From G942493375 sp942493375 (GTDB taxonomy: Bacteria; Armatimonadota; UBA5829), in contig OW818698.1 of NCBI GenBank assembly GCA_942493375.1, positions 7,564,001-7,628,000 on the forward strand: a stretch of DNA of 64,000 nucleotides. Reading direction: 5' to 3'. Below, in pieces: positions 53,662 to 61,944 of the stretch. The notes under the pieces were generated by a model, which saw nothing but the letters and a program-made list of their open reading frames with translations, was not told the DNA's origin and searched no databases. The stretch's first letter is position 1. Every line of letters starts with the position of its first letter. The translations under genes were made by a program, and so were the position numbers.

Positions 53662-53700
53662 ATTGTTTTATTGTTTAGTATCATAAATATCCATAATCGA

Positions 53701-54957
53701 TTATTTCTTCAGATGCAGTAACATCCCCTGCCCTGGCGCCAGCCAGCCGTTTTCCCCGGCAAATTTCTCTTCTTTACCGGTGTAGGAGCTGGTAATCATT
53801 ATGTTACCTTTCTCTTTGAATTCAACTCCATACCAGGTTGAGTTAAGCAAGCTCTTGTTTACAACCATTACGTAAGGGGTATTGCCGGGACCCTCGAATT
53901 CTCCCACCAGGAGGTCTGCTCCGGTAACATTTGCCAGATATTTGCTGTCAGCTAGTCCTCTACAATCTGCTGGGATATTTGGGTGATGGAACACATTTAC
54001 ACTCTTCAGTTTCAGATAGGTAGGTGCCAATTTGTGTATCTGTAGATTGGCGAACCTTATGTAATCCCAAGTTTTCGTCCGGTGTCCAAACTGGTCAATG
54101 GGTGCTAATCTGTAGTTGCCTACTATTGGAGTATAGTAAGTAAAATAACTGATTCCACGGACTCCATACGCAAGACTGGAGAATACCTGCAAACTTACAG
54201 TTGCCTGAGTCGGTTCTGCATACTGGAAGTGACAGTTCCCAAGAACAATATTCCAGAATGGCAGGTTATACTTAAGGGCTTTGGCTCTCATTGCTTCAAG
54301 GTTTGAATAGAACCTGTCTGCATTGATGATTGAACCCTCAAACAATGAATAGTTGTCATAGCTCAAAAACTTCGGATTACATTCCTTGACGAATCTTTCC
54401 AGATACTCATCATAATCTTTTGCTCCTAACTGCCCTGGGGATGCATAATTCGGGAGCAGGTTGATATATGGCAATAGGTTAGAATCAGCTGTAACGACAG
54501 ACTTAGCCCATTTTGCAAGAAAAGGGAAGTCACCAGTTGATGGTTCATCCCGCAATTCAATTGCAAGCACTGAAGAGCTGTCTTTTGATTTTTCCAGTGC
54601 TTTTTTTATTAGTTCAACCTGCTGAGCCTCAGTCAGATTAGCAGGTAACCCTCCAATGGACAATACAGCAGAAAGCCCATATTTTGCAGCGTATTTTACT
54701 TTTTCTGCACTGAGAAATCCTGTTGTATTGAAACCACACTCCCATAAGTCCAGCATAGTATCGTCCAGACTTTTTGTATCACCCCAGAAATAGCCAGGTT
54801 TATTCAACTCCGGCATCCCTCCCCAGGGAAATATAACAAAATCTTTTGCCGAAACTCTGTCTTTGGTGTACTCCATTCTACTGTCCTTTCTAGCACTTGC
54901 ATTCATTGTGAAGCAAAATACCATAATAATAATTAAGAAAAGCATGCGTAGACGCAT
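53701..54957 (-). CDS. Secreted glycosidase-like TIM-barrel protein
   Basis: 418 residues; GGAGG seven bases before the ATG. Signal peptide about residues 1-22 (LFLIIIMVFCFTMNASA). Barrel strands include FVIFPWGGMPELNK, AVLSIGG, VLAIELRDEPSTGD (a strand ending in Asp-Glu, candidate acid/base), LLPYINLLPNYAS and ISYFTYYTP. A C-terminal beta domain (NTPYVMVVNKSLLNS onward) follows. It resembles the secreted protein at 14994-16379 in length and order of motifs; both fall in a clan-A-like set of uncharacterised secreted glycosidases. Transcribed alone. Confidence 0.65.
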   Translation of the reverse strand: MRLRMLFLIIIMVFCFTMNASARKDSRMEYTKDRVSAKDFVIFPWGGMPELNKPGYFWGDTKSLDDTMLDLWECGFNTTGFLSAEKVKYAAKYGLSAVLSIGGLPANLTEAQQVELIKKALEKSKDSSSVLAIELRDEPSTGDFPFLAKWAKSVVTADSNLLPYINLLPNYASPGQLGAKDYDEYLERFVKECNPKFLSYDNYSLFEGSIINADRFYSNLEAMRAKALKYNLPFWNIVLGNCHFQYAEPTQATVSLQVFSSLAYGVRGISYFTYYTPIVGNYRLAPIDQFGHRTKTWDYIRFANLQIHKLAPTYLKLKSVNVFHHPNIPADCRGLADSKYLANVTGADLLVGEFEGPGNTPYVMVVNKSLLNSTWYGVEFKEKGNIMITSSYTGKEEKFAGENGWLAPGQGMLLHLKK

Positions 54958-55076
54958 AGCAATACCTCCTTGTATTCTTTAGTCATTGAATAATATACGC
55001 AGAAAACGCGAATGTCAAGAGGTGGCGATGGATTTGTGTAGGATTAATGCTGACAGATGTGGGTCATATATGCAGA

Positions 55077-56225
55077 TCAATAGTATCGGACTTCGATGAT
55101 CTTGCCTTTTGCCCGTAACATGGATGCTATGGTCTCCACGACAGTCCTCCGCAACAGCATCTCCGAGGGCAAGGCGGCGTTTTGATGTGCAGAGTTGCGT
55201 GCAGTTCCTACCAGGAACCTAATGCCGTCACAATAGTCAAATGCTTCAAGCAGTCGCGTTGCGGCATTTTCAATATCTGCAGGCACACCGGCTTTTAAAT
55301 AGTCGACAACTCTGTTGAGTGTAAGAATGCCTTCCGTGACCATATCTACTCCCTTGAGTTTTGCCATTGGCGGTAACCCAGAGTCAAGATACTTGAGGTC
55401 CATTTCGATCTCACCACCCAGTCTTTGTGCTACAAGGTGGCTTGTTGTGCCTCCACAGACAATTTTCAACCCGGTTGAGTTTACGAACTCTTCAACAAGT
55501 CTGGGGGTATCGTTTCTATCGCCGGCTGGACCGGTCAACACTGTGGCATTCATGGCCTTTCGGAAACGGGTCGCAACAACTGTGCCATCGTCTCCGGGGG
55601 ATGAAAGCCAGAACTCAGCTGCCTGTTTTGTAACATAACCAGCCAGTTTCTCCGGATCGCCTTCAGCCAAAGGAGCAACCCGTTTGAGATAGCTTTGTAC
55701 TCCTTCTTCCTGCCAACCCATTCTGAGTGTGGCGCCAATACCTGCGTGGATAATCCCATCAGACATCTGCATTACCATATCGCCAGGTTTCATCCTAAAA
55801 TGGCTTTCCCTGATGCTTCTGCCTAATATCTCCATCTCAGAGCCATGGACAGGAGAGACATGTTCACCATCGCGCAAGCGGACTGATGTTGGGGAGTCAT
55901 ATTCAACAAGGGTAGCCTGACCGGACTCATACACACGGAGAATGGAAAATGTGGAGTAAGCAATATTTCTAATCTTGCAAACAGGGAGTGTGGATATCAG
56001 GGTCTCAACAACTTCGTGAGTAGTAAGATTCCCACTGGCCAACCCACCGGCAATTTCTACGGTTAAAGTGGAGAGCACATTAGCTTTTACGCCGCTTCCC
56101 AGACCATCCGATAAAACAACAACAGTCGAATCGTTGCCTCGGAAAACCTTATAAGAGTCACCGCACGTATCTTCACCACTCTTGCAGAAACTTCTGCCAA
56201 AGACATCAACCGTAAACTCTCGCAT
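55077..56225 (-). CDS. SpoIIE-type protein phosphatase with extra C-terminal domain
   Basis: 382 residues, no membrane segment. Residues about 1-215 are a PP2C/SpoIIE phosphatase: GEDTCGDSYKV, VVLSDGLGSGVKANVLS, MQMSDGIIHAG and GDDGTVVATR contribute the metal-binding aspartates. Residues 230-382 are a separate alpha/beta domain (VCGGTTSHLVAQRLGGEIEMDL). This domain order follows the SpoIIE proteins associated with sensory [FeFe] hydrogenases. It likely removes phosphate from Ser/Thr, such as on a STAS protein, in response to the hydrogenase encoded just upstream (four-base gap). Same leftward operon. Confidence 0.88.
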   Translation of the reverse strand: MREFTVDVFGRSFCKSGEDTCGDSYKVFRGNDSTVVVLSDGLGSGVKANVLSTLTVEIAGGLASGNLTTHEVVETLISTLPVCKIRNIAYSTFSILRVYESGQATLVEYDSPTSVRLRDGEHVSPVHGSEMEILGRSIRESHFRMKPGDMVMQMSDGIIHAGIGATLRMGWQEEGVQSYLKRVAPLAEGDPEKLAGYVTKQAAEFWLSSPGDDGTVVATRFRKAMNATVLTGPAGDRNDTPRLVEEFVNSTGLKIVCGGTTSHLVAQRLGGEIEMDLKYLDSGLPPMAKLKGVDMVTEGILTLNRVVDYLKAGVPADIENAATRLLEAFDYCDGIRFLVGTARNSAHQNAALPSEMLLRRTVVETIASMLRAKGKIIEVRYY

Positions 56226-56229
56226 AATA

Positions 56230-57963
56230 TTATTTTGAGCCTTCCGGTTTATCTTGTTCCTGTGCCAATTCGGTTAGCTTCCTCAGAAGTACACGGGTTT
56301 CACTGGTGGTTTCGCCTAAAATACCGGCAATTTCCTGTGCCATCCTCATCTGTTTGGCGATAACTTGTTCTGCGTTTTCAAGAGTCTCAGATCTCATACG
56401 TTTGATCCGGTTCTCTTCTTCCTTAGTCGTAGCTGCTTTTGCATATAGTCCAATAAAAGTATTCTCATTGTGGAGCCTGTATATGCTGGCAGTAGCCGTG
56501 AGATCATATTGTGGAAATACGACTGTCTTACCGGATATCCTTGCGATAACACCTGCAGCAACAGATTCGAAGTCACCCGGATCCATCAAAACCCCTATAG
56601 GTCGTCCAATAATACTCTCCGAACAGGAAAACATATCTGCAAAAGCCGGATTGAACGATAGTATGCTGAAATCACCGTCTACTACAACTATTCCATTGGG
56701 GCTATTATCAATAATCTGATCAGCCTTGCGTTCGGCCAGTTGTCTCATCCATGGAAGACACATACTGCTCTCAGCCATACCTGACAAGACAGCGATGGCA
56801 TTCTCACGGCACGATCCATATCCACAAGCTCCGCAGTTGAGTTCGTCGTCCGGCCCACGTTTTCCGATCTCCAGCAACACTTTCTGTATTTCTTCTTCAG
56901 AAAACTCAGGCATGGTAACTTTCTGTTTTTCAATGGCTTTGGTCAGATCCAACCCATCGGCAGCCTGAGGGTCAAGAATCTCTTCCGGCTCGAACGCTGC
57001 TCGCTTGTGGTGTTGCAATATTCTATTTTTGCGTGTAAAGAAATCAGAATGATTGCCTACGCAAGCACCATTTACACATCCACCAGAACAGAATAAAGCC
57101 TCAAACAACCTTACTGGACTCTCTCCCAGAGCATTCTCGATCATTTGCAGCACATGATCGGGTCCGGATAATGCAGCAAAAGATTCTGAAATGAGTTCAG
57201 AAGATATTGAGGCTGTCTCAGCCAATCCGCCTTCCAGGGGAAATAACTGTGCTTTCGGAGGACGGACATCATCAAAAACCATCGGCTTCAACGCTGCCCG
57301 ATTGACATTCTCCTGTACAAAATATTCTCTAAGTTCTTCAAATGTCAGGACCACATCAACAGACTTTGTTGGTTCATCTTCGGCCTCTCCCTTTTTTGCT
57401 GAACATGGTCCGATAAAAACCACTTTGGCTGCCTTGCCATATTTCCTTTTGAGGTACTTTGCGTGTGCGACCATTGGACTCACTATGGGAGTGATCTTGG
57501 TTGTGGCATTGGTATGGTATTTTTCTATAATATTTACAACAACCGGACAAGCTGAAGTTATCCACCCGAAACCACGGTTTTCATTCAGTAGTTTAGCTGT
57601 AGCAGAAGCAACAAATTCAGCACCAACTGCAGTTTCAGTTACTTTTGAGAATCCAAGACTTTTTAGCGCGGCAGTCAGCAAGCCTCCCCCATATTCAGGG
57701 AATGCAGCTGGGAATGATGGAGCAACAGAAGCAATTACAAGTTCATTGTCTGAGAGGATATTGCGTAATGCACCCAGGTCATCTCTGACATGTTTTGCAC
57801 GTTGAGGACATTCGCGTACACATGTGCCGCACAGGATACATCGTTCAGACTCTACCCTGGCCTGGCCATCGGATATTCTAATGGCTTTAACCGGGCAAAC
57901 TCGAACGCAGCGATAACAGTCTCTGCACTTGGCATTATCGGTCGAAATTATTGAGCCGGCCAT
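56230..57963 (-). CDS. Sensory [FeFe]-hydrogenase-like protein with PAS domain
   Basis: 577 residues. Two N-terminal 4Fe-4S sites (C13, C16, C19, C23 and C42, C45, C48, C52). H-cluster motifs: L1 TSACP (C139), L2 GPCSAK (C187) and L3 FCSGGCVNG (C292, C296), so all four H-cluster cysteines are kept. A further 4Fe-4S motif (C377, C380, C385, C402) leads into a PAS domain at about 420-525 and a coiled C-terminal end. Such proteins (HydS/group C) sense H2 or redox state rather than produce gas in bulk. Overlaps the 2Fe-2S gene by 16 bp and is followed by the SpoIIE phosphatase. Confidence 0.88.
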   Translation of the reverse strand: MAGSIISTDNAKCRDCYRCVRVCPVKAIRISDGQARVESERCILCGTCVRECPQRAKHVRDDLGALRNILSDNELVIASVAPSFPAAFPEYGGGLLTAALKSLGFSKVTETAVGAEFVASATAKLLNENRGFGWITSACPVVVNIIEKYHTNATTKITPIVSPMVAHAKYLKRKYGKAAKVVFIGPCSAKKGEAEDEPTKSVDVVLTFEELREYFVQENVNRAALKPMVFDDVRPPKAQLFPLEGGLAETASISSELISESFAALSGPDHVLQMIENALGESPVRLFEALFCSGGCVNGACVGNHSDFFTRKNRILQHHKRAAFEPEEILDPQAADGLDLTKAIEKQKVTMPEFSEEEIQKVLLEIGKRGPDDELNCGACGYGSCRENAIAVLSGMAESSMCLPWMRQLAERKADQIIDNSPNGIVVVDGDFSILSFNPAFADMFSCSESIIGRPIGVLMDPGDFESVAAGVIARISGKTVVFPQYDLTATASIYRLHNENTFIGLYAKAATTKEEENRIKRMRSETLENAEQVIAKQMRMAQEIAGILGETTSETRVLLRKLTELAQEQDKPEGSK

Positions 57964-58220
57964 GTTTTCACCAGAGGAAGAATGGTATCACGGAAGAAAG
58001 TTTCTGCCTTGTCAGGAGTAACACCACCATATACTGTTCCATTCACAACAACATTGGGTGCTTCCATACAGTTGTCCAGGCATAAATCGGCGCTCAAATC
58101 TACATTGTCGGATTTACCGGAACTCTGTATCAGACTTTCAAGGGCTTTTAAGGTGCCTGTACCGCCTCGGACATGACAAGAACTGCCAACGCAGACTTTA
58201 ACCTGCAGTTTTTCAGACAT
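57948..58220 (-). CDS. 2Fe-2S ferredoxin (thioredoxin-like, NuoE C-terminal type)
   Basis: 90 residues from the ATG at 58220 (GGAG nine bases upstream); the upstream GTG five codons away overlaps that ribosome site. The four cluster cysteines are CVGSSCHVRG (C9, C14) and SADLCLDNCMEAP (C50, C54), typical of thioredoxin-like 2Fe-2S proteins such as the NuoE C-terminal half. It probably passes electrons to or from the hydrogenase encoded downstream; the coding regions overlap by 16 bp, which implies coupled translation. Confidence 0.9.
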   Translation of the reverse strand: MSEKLQVKVCVGSSCHVRGGTGTLKALESLIQSSGKSDNVDLSADLCLDNCMEAPNVVVNGTVYGGVTPDKAETFFRDTILPLVKTWPAQ

Positions 58221-58271
58221 AGCCGTCAACTCCACTAGATCAACAGCAATATAATCTGCTGCGATATTTTA

Positions 58272-58354
58272 TTAGCCCGCAGTATTTATGTTTAAATACT
58301 GCTTTTGCCCCAACTGCCGGACAAAAGCGAAGCTTTGTGAATAATGCGGGTTAG
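58272..58354. repeat. Family B MITE-like palindrome, copy 4
   Basis: TTAGCCCGCAGTATTTATG... to ...TGTGAATAATGCGGGTTAG with centre GCTTTTGCCCCAACTGCCGGACAAAAGC, same orientation as copy 3. Confidence 0.85.
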
Positions 58355-58542
58355 GATGCTCAGTCCTCAAACCAGTCAGTCCGTCTGTTCGAATATAAAA
58401 TACGGTAACTGTGCATTTGTAACTGAAACCTTACATATTAATAATATAGGTTCCAGTTACATAAGCACAAGTATTCGAGGACATATTTCTCTACAATGTG
58501 AGAAAAATGCATTCTGCACAGCAGATATCAAGCAGGCTTATC

Positions 58543-58944
58543 CTACTTATCACCCTCAACCTGAATACCGCCAGACGCTAATTCGGGAAGCCGGTCTGAT
58601 AAATCTGACATTGCTTCACGAGCCTTTGTATAAAAAGCATCAATATTCAGAGCGTTTTTATACTCTGTCCATGCTTCTTTAGGAACTCCGGCTGCTTCAT
58701 AGGCCTGGCCTAGATTGTAATGCACATGCGGGGAGTTGGGTTTAATATCAGAAGCCTTCTTCAAAGCTCCAATAGCCCGATTGTAGCGGCTCTGTTTCGA
58801 ATAGGCGACTGCCAGATAGACAAAAGCGTCATAGCTTTCGGTATCAAGCCTTGTTGCCTCTTCAAATGCTTCGACGGCTGCCTTGAGGTCGCCGCCATCA
58901 AGGGCTGTTTTGCCCTTCTGTATAATATCCACGTTTTCGGTCAT
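58543..58944 (-). CDS. TPR-repeat protein
   Basis: 133 residues. About three tetratricopeptide repeats: GDLKAAVEAFEEATRLDTE, YDAFVYLAVAYSKQSRYNRA and NSPHVHYNLGQAYEAAG, then a helical C-terminus. No signal peptide or membrane segment. Acts by protein binding; partner unknown. Single gene. Confidence 0.85.
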   Translation of the reverse strand: MTENVDIIQKGKTALDGGDLKAAVEAFEEATRLDTESYDAFVYLAVAYSKQSRYNRAIGALKKASDIKPNSPHVHYNLGQAYEAAGVPKEAWTEYKNALNIDAFYTKAREAMSDLSDRLPELASGGIQVEGDK

Positions 58945-59320
58945 GTTAGGTATACCATCCAGATGTGTATCAGATACATACTAAGTTATTATACAACACC
59001 TGTAACATATTATCCTTCTGAGTATTTCGGGTATACTCTATTGAACTGAGTCAGTTAATAATATTCATTCGCCCCGGCCTGTCCTCGCGGAATAATACAA
59101 TCAATATTTCATGATTACTTATTTGAATTAGGCTTTATTGCCTGAGTTTTTAATTATAAATGGTATATTCAACTGCTTAACGATCGCCTAAGTATTGATA
59201 AACGCCAACAAGATTGCATATTTACTCAAGTAAACATTCGCACTTACAAGGCTATTTCTTGTAGTAAATGAATATATTTACCATCTAAACGTTCTTTTTG
59301 ACATTATTTCTCAAATGCCA
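58945..59320. other. AT-rich intergenic region, no gene found
   Basis: 376 bp between divergent genes. A weak AGGC/GCCT hairpin with a T-rich tail at about 59129-59145; no ORF with a ribosome site. Confidence 0.6.
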
Positions 59321-59351
59321 TTGACCTTTCCTGAGTCTTTTGGGGTATAAT
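59321..59351 (+). promoter_or_regulatory. Promoter of the zinc-ribbon gene leader
   Basis: TTGACC (59321-59326), 19-bp spacer, TATAAT (59346-59351). The spacer is two bases longer than ideal. It would give a leader of about 160 nt. Confidence 0.5.
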
Positions 59352-59521
59352 GAATATGCACTTCTGGGGCCTGTACACCTTGGTCGATGGGTGATCTGGC
59401 TAAGACAGATCGGAACGCAGTTACGCGAGGCTGATTGGCATAGGCTGATCGAATCCCCCGAGTAAGCTCCGTCAATATTTCAGAAGTTCTATAAAAGTTA
59501 CAGCAAGGAGGGGTTCGGCAT
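59352..59521 (+). ncRNA. Structured 5' leader upstream of the zinc-ribbon gene, class unknown
   Basis: About 160 nt between a promoter and a Shine-Dalgarno site. It holds a perfect 6-bp hairpin GATCTG (59393-59398) / CAGATC (59406-59411) with a 7-base loop, a CGC/GCG pair around 59416-59428, two copies of GGCTGAT and complementary GGGG/CCCC ends (about 59366 and 59455). GC content is well above the flanking DNA. I compared it by eye with SRP RNA, 6S and several riboswitch consensus patterns and matched none. It may be a regulatory leader or an independent small RNA. Confidence 0.4.
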
Positions 59522-59719
59522 ATGTCACAAGATAAAGATCTGGTCTGCAAAGACTGTGGTCAGACCTACAGTTTCACCGCCGGCGAGCAGGAATTCTATC
59601 AGTCTCGTGGGTTTAGTGAGCCAGTAAGGTGCAAGGCTTGCAGAGACATCCGCAAGTCCCAGAAGCAAGAGCGTGATGGTGGATCCGGTTTCGGAAATAG
59701 CTCCCGTGGACGCTTCTAG
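59522..59719 (+). CDS. Zinc-ribbon protein (probable zinc-binding, zf-trcl-like)
   Basis: 65 residues; GGAGGGG about ten bases before the ATG. Two CxxC pairs (CKDCGQTYSFTAGEQEFY and RCKACRDI) spaced as in the small 'probable zinc-binding domain' family, then a charged Gly/Arg-rich tail (GGSGFGNSSRGRF) resembling RNA-binding proteins. Terminated 10 bp downstream. The long structured leader suggests the gene is regulated. Confidence 0.85.
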   Translation: MSQDKDLVCKDCGQTYSFTAGEQEFYQSRGFSEPVRCKACRDIRKSQKQERDGGSGFGNSSRGRF

Positions 59720-59728
59720 TTAAAAGAT

Positions 59729-59760
59729 AAAGGGCGGACCGTTAAAAGTCCGCCCTTTTC
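59729..59760 (+). terminator. Terminator after the zinc-ribbon gene
   Basis: AAAGGGCGGAC (59729-59739) / GTCCGCCCTTTT (59748-59759), 8-base loop, T-rich end. Strong rho-independent type. Confidence 0.9.
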
Positions 59761-59768
59761 TGCGTCTG

Positions 59769-59895
59769 GGTGTAACAGTTCAGAGTTACCGACATTTGTC
59801 ATCCTGAGGAACGAAGGATCTGCTTTTTCTGAATGGAAAGCAGATCCTTCGTTCCTCAGGATGACAATGTTCCCATATTACTGAACTGTTACACC
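59769..59895. repeat. Nested palindrome: family A copy 5 inside a 15-bp inverted repeat
   Basis: Outer perfect arms GGTGTAACAGTTCAG (59769-59783) and CTGAACTGTTACACC (59881-59895) enclose a family A element (59797-59866, CCTGAGGAACG variant) that is itself an inverted repeat. Lies between convergent genes. Confidence 0.85.
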
Positions 59896-59911
59896 TGATG
59901 GTTTTGACATT

Positions 59912-60646
59912 CTATAATCGTTTTTGAACAGTAATAATATTGCTCATAGTGCAACCAGTCTGTTCCTGGATTTTACCGTGGGCATACAGGAAACACGACC
60001 GTCCCCCGTCCAGATTGATAGCGTCTTCAGCCCCGAGTCTCAGCATAATCTCAGCGAGTGTCTTGAGAGTTATTCTGGATGGCACCGCACACATCACTAA
60101 TCTTCCTTTACCATCTCTCCCAATCGCACAGCGCGTAGCCATCAGTTTATCTGCAGCTTTACCAAAGCCGTCCTGTTTGCAGTTAATGTCTATCTGACCG
60201 TCTGTCAAAAGCCGTGGACCACAGGCAACTCCACTCTCTACACCAGCCCAACGGATCTTCCGCCCGCTTGCCTTACGAAGAAAAACGATGGTTCCATTAT
60301 TCTTAAACCCCATTGCAGGTTTCTGGCAACCCCGGTACATAACTTTCCCATCACAAACCAAATCTCCTAACGGTTTGTAGTCTTCATCGAAATACGTGCC
60401 TGCTACTGCTGCAACAGGATTAGTGCGTGCTATAAGCGACTCCACACTCTCTCCACCTGAACAATTGGCGCGAACCGGCACAACTTTCAGATTATCTCTC
60501 TTCAAATCAAGGACTACATAGCTTACATCATATGTGCGTAGAATATCTGTAGGTTTTGCAGTCAATGCGACAGCGACAGCCAACAGGAACAGAATGATAT
60601 ATACAGGCGCCATACCGATCTTGCGTCGTTTCTTTCTTCTTAACAT
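59912..60646 (-). CDS. Phosphodiester glycosidase family protein (NAGPA-like), membrane anchored
   Basis: 244 residues from the ATG at 60646 with GGAGG seven bases upstream; a 22-codon extension to the right would lie inside the upstream gene. One N-terminal membrane segment after a basic start (LRRKKRRKIGMAPVYIILFLLAVAVALTA). The NAGPA domain shows VAGTYFDEDY, VESGVACGPRLLTDG and the characteristic NLDGGRSC near the end. Homologues hydrolyse GlcNAc-phosphodiesters. Overlaps the radical SAM gene by 7 bp. Confidence 0.82.
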   Translation of the reverse strand: MLRRKKRRKIGMAPVYIILFLLAVAVALTAKPTDILRTYDVSYVVLDLKRDNLKVVPVRANCSGGESVESLIARTNPVAAVAGTYFDEDYKPLGDLVCDGKVMYRGCQKPAMGFKNNGTIVFLRKASGRKIRWAGVESGVACGPRLLTDGQIDINCKQDGFGKAADKLMATRCAIGRDGKGRLVMCAVPSRITLKTLAEIMLRLGAEDAINLDGGRSCFLYAHGKIQEQTGCTMSNIITVQKRL

Positions 60647-61944
60647 CCAGCTGCCTCCAATATGGCTCTCGCAGCGGACTGAGGAGATGGTTCTACAACG
60701 ACCACACGACAACCAAAGGCTGACTTTAAATCATCTATCGTAACATCATCCAGGAACACACCTGAACGAACAGCAACATCCGGAATCAACAGTAGATCAA
60801 ATGGTTTATCAAGTTTAACCTGTTTCAAGATATCCTTACCGCACATAAGACCGGCTACAGTCACGCTGCTTCCAAAAGTGGTATTCACAATCGACTGGAC
60901 GTTTATATTCAGCCCGTTGATGCTCAGAGAATCAACCCAGTCATTAAGCACTCCACTTGCACTGGATCCGGTCAGTAAACCGACATTCAAGCTGCCGTTA
61001 AAACGATTTGCCAGCATTTTACGGGATGACGGAATACCGTTTATGAACTGTCTGACTAGACCTACGCCATTCTCCAACTGCGGATAGCCCTCGTAAGTGG
61101 AATTGCCTGGTATTATGCGACCAGCTAATAAATAAAATTCATCAGCAGCCCAGACTAATCTGGTGCCAAAGTCATCCATATATCTGCGTTGGCAGGATTC
61201 CACCTTTTCAACAACTTCGATTGCTGTATCTTTGTTAACTGGATCCAGAGTCTGCAATTTGTCCCTGTGTCCGGTAAGGCCAACAGGAACTACGGCGATA
61301 GACTCAACCCCTGGATAGAAACTTGCTAGATCCGAAAGTGATTTTTCAAGGATCGCTCTATCATTGACACCGGGACAGAGCACTATCTGGGTGTGCATAG
61401 ATATGTGACCATCTACTAGAGTCTTTATCTGTTGCAATATATCAGCGGATTTACGCCCAAGCATTTTCTGTCGCAGTTCATGATTTGTAGCATGCACAGA
61501 AACATACAATGGGCTCAAACGCTGCTGGACAATCCGTTTCAGATCACTTTGTGTAACATTGGCAAGGGTAACGAAGCAGCCGTCCAGGAAGGAGAGCCGG
61601 TAATCGTCATCCTTTACATACAGAGACTCCCGCAGTCCGTTTGGAAGCTGTTCAACAAAACAGAACATGCAGTTAGCGCCGCAGGAATGCATTCCATCAA
61701 ACAGTGGATTCGAGAACTGCGCACCGAGCGGATCACCAAAATCTTTTTCAATATCAAATTCTAAAGTTTCACTGCCACGTTTCAGGACAATTTCAAGTTC
61801 TTCATCTACACTGTAATACCGATAATCCAATACATCGTGCAGTTTCTTTCCATTGATAGTGATTATTTCATCACCAGGCTGCCATTCGAGTTCACATGCT
61901 ATACTATCGGGATCAATCCCGGAAATAATTGCTGCGGATTTCAC
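60640..61944 (-). CDS. DUF512 family radical SAM protein with PDZ domain
   Basis: 434 residues, GTG start at 61944, GGAGG four bases upstream; it overlaps the ispH stop (GTGA). Residues about 1-65 form a PDZ-like domain (PDSIACELEWQPGDEIITINGK). The radical SAM cysteines are CGANCMFC (C-x3-C-x2-C) near residue 90, followed by FVEQLP. C-terminal DUF512 region with LTGHRDKLQTLDPVN, TGSSASGVLND and a final small domain. It uses an iron-sulfur cluster and S-adenosylmethionine; the reaction of this family is unknown. It lies between ispH and a phosphodiester glycosidase gene in one transcript. Confidence 0.92.
   Translation of the reverse strand: MKSAAIISGIDPDSIACELEWQPGDEIITINGKKLHDVLDYRYYSVDEELEIVLKRGSETLEFDIEKDFGDPLGAQFSNPLFDGMHSCGANCMFCFVEQLPNGLRESLYVKDDDYRLSFLDGCFVTLANVTQSDLKRIVQQRLSPLYVSVHATNHELRQKMLGRKSADILQQIKTLVDGHISMHTQIVLCPGVNDRAILEKSLSDLASFYPGVESIAVVPVGLTGHRDKLQTLDPVNKDTAIEVVEKVESCQRRYMDDFGTRLVWAADEFYLLAGRIIPGNSTYEGYPQLENGVGLVRQFINGIPSSRKMLANRFNGSLNVGLLTGSSASGVLNDWVDSLSINGLNINVQSIVNTTFGSSVTVAGLMCGKDILKQVKLDKPFDLLLIPDVAVRSGVFLDDVTIDDLKSAFGCRVVVVEPSPQSAARAILEAAGC

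Noticed and set aside
59352..59520. Leader tested as bacterial SRP RNA or 6S RNA
   Set aside because: The GGAA is not closed by the SRP C-G pair and the AGCAG motif is missing; no 6S-type long bulged stem.
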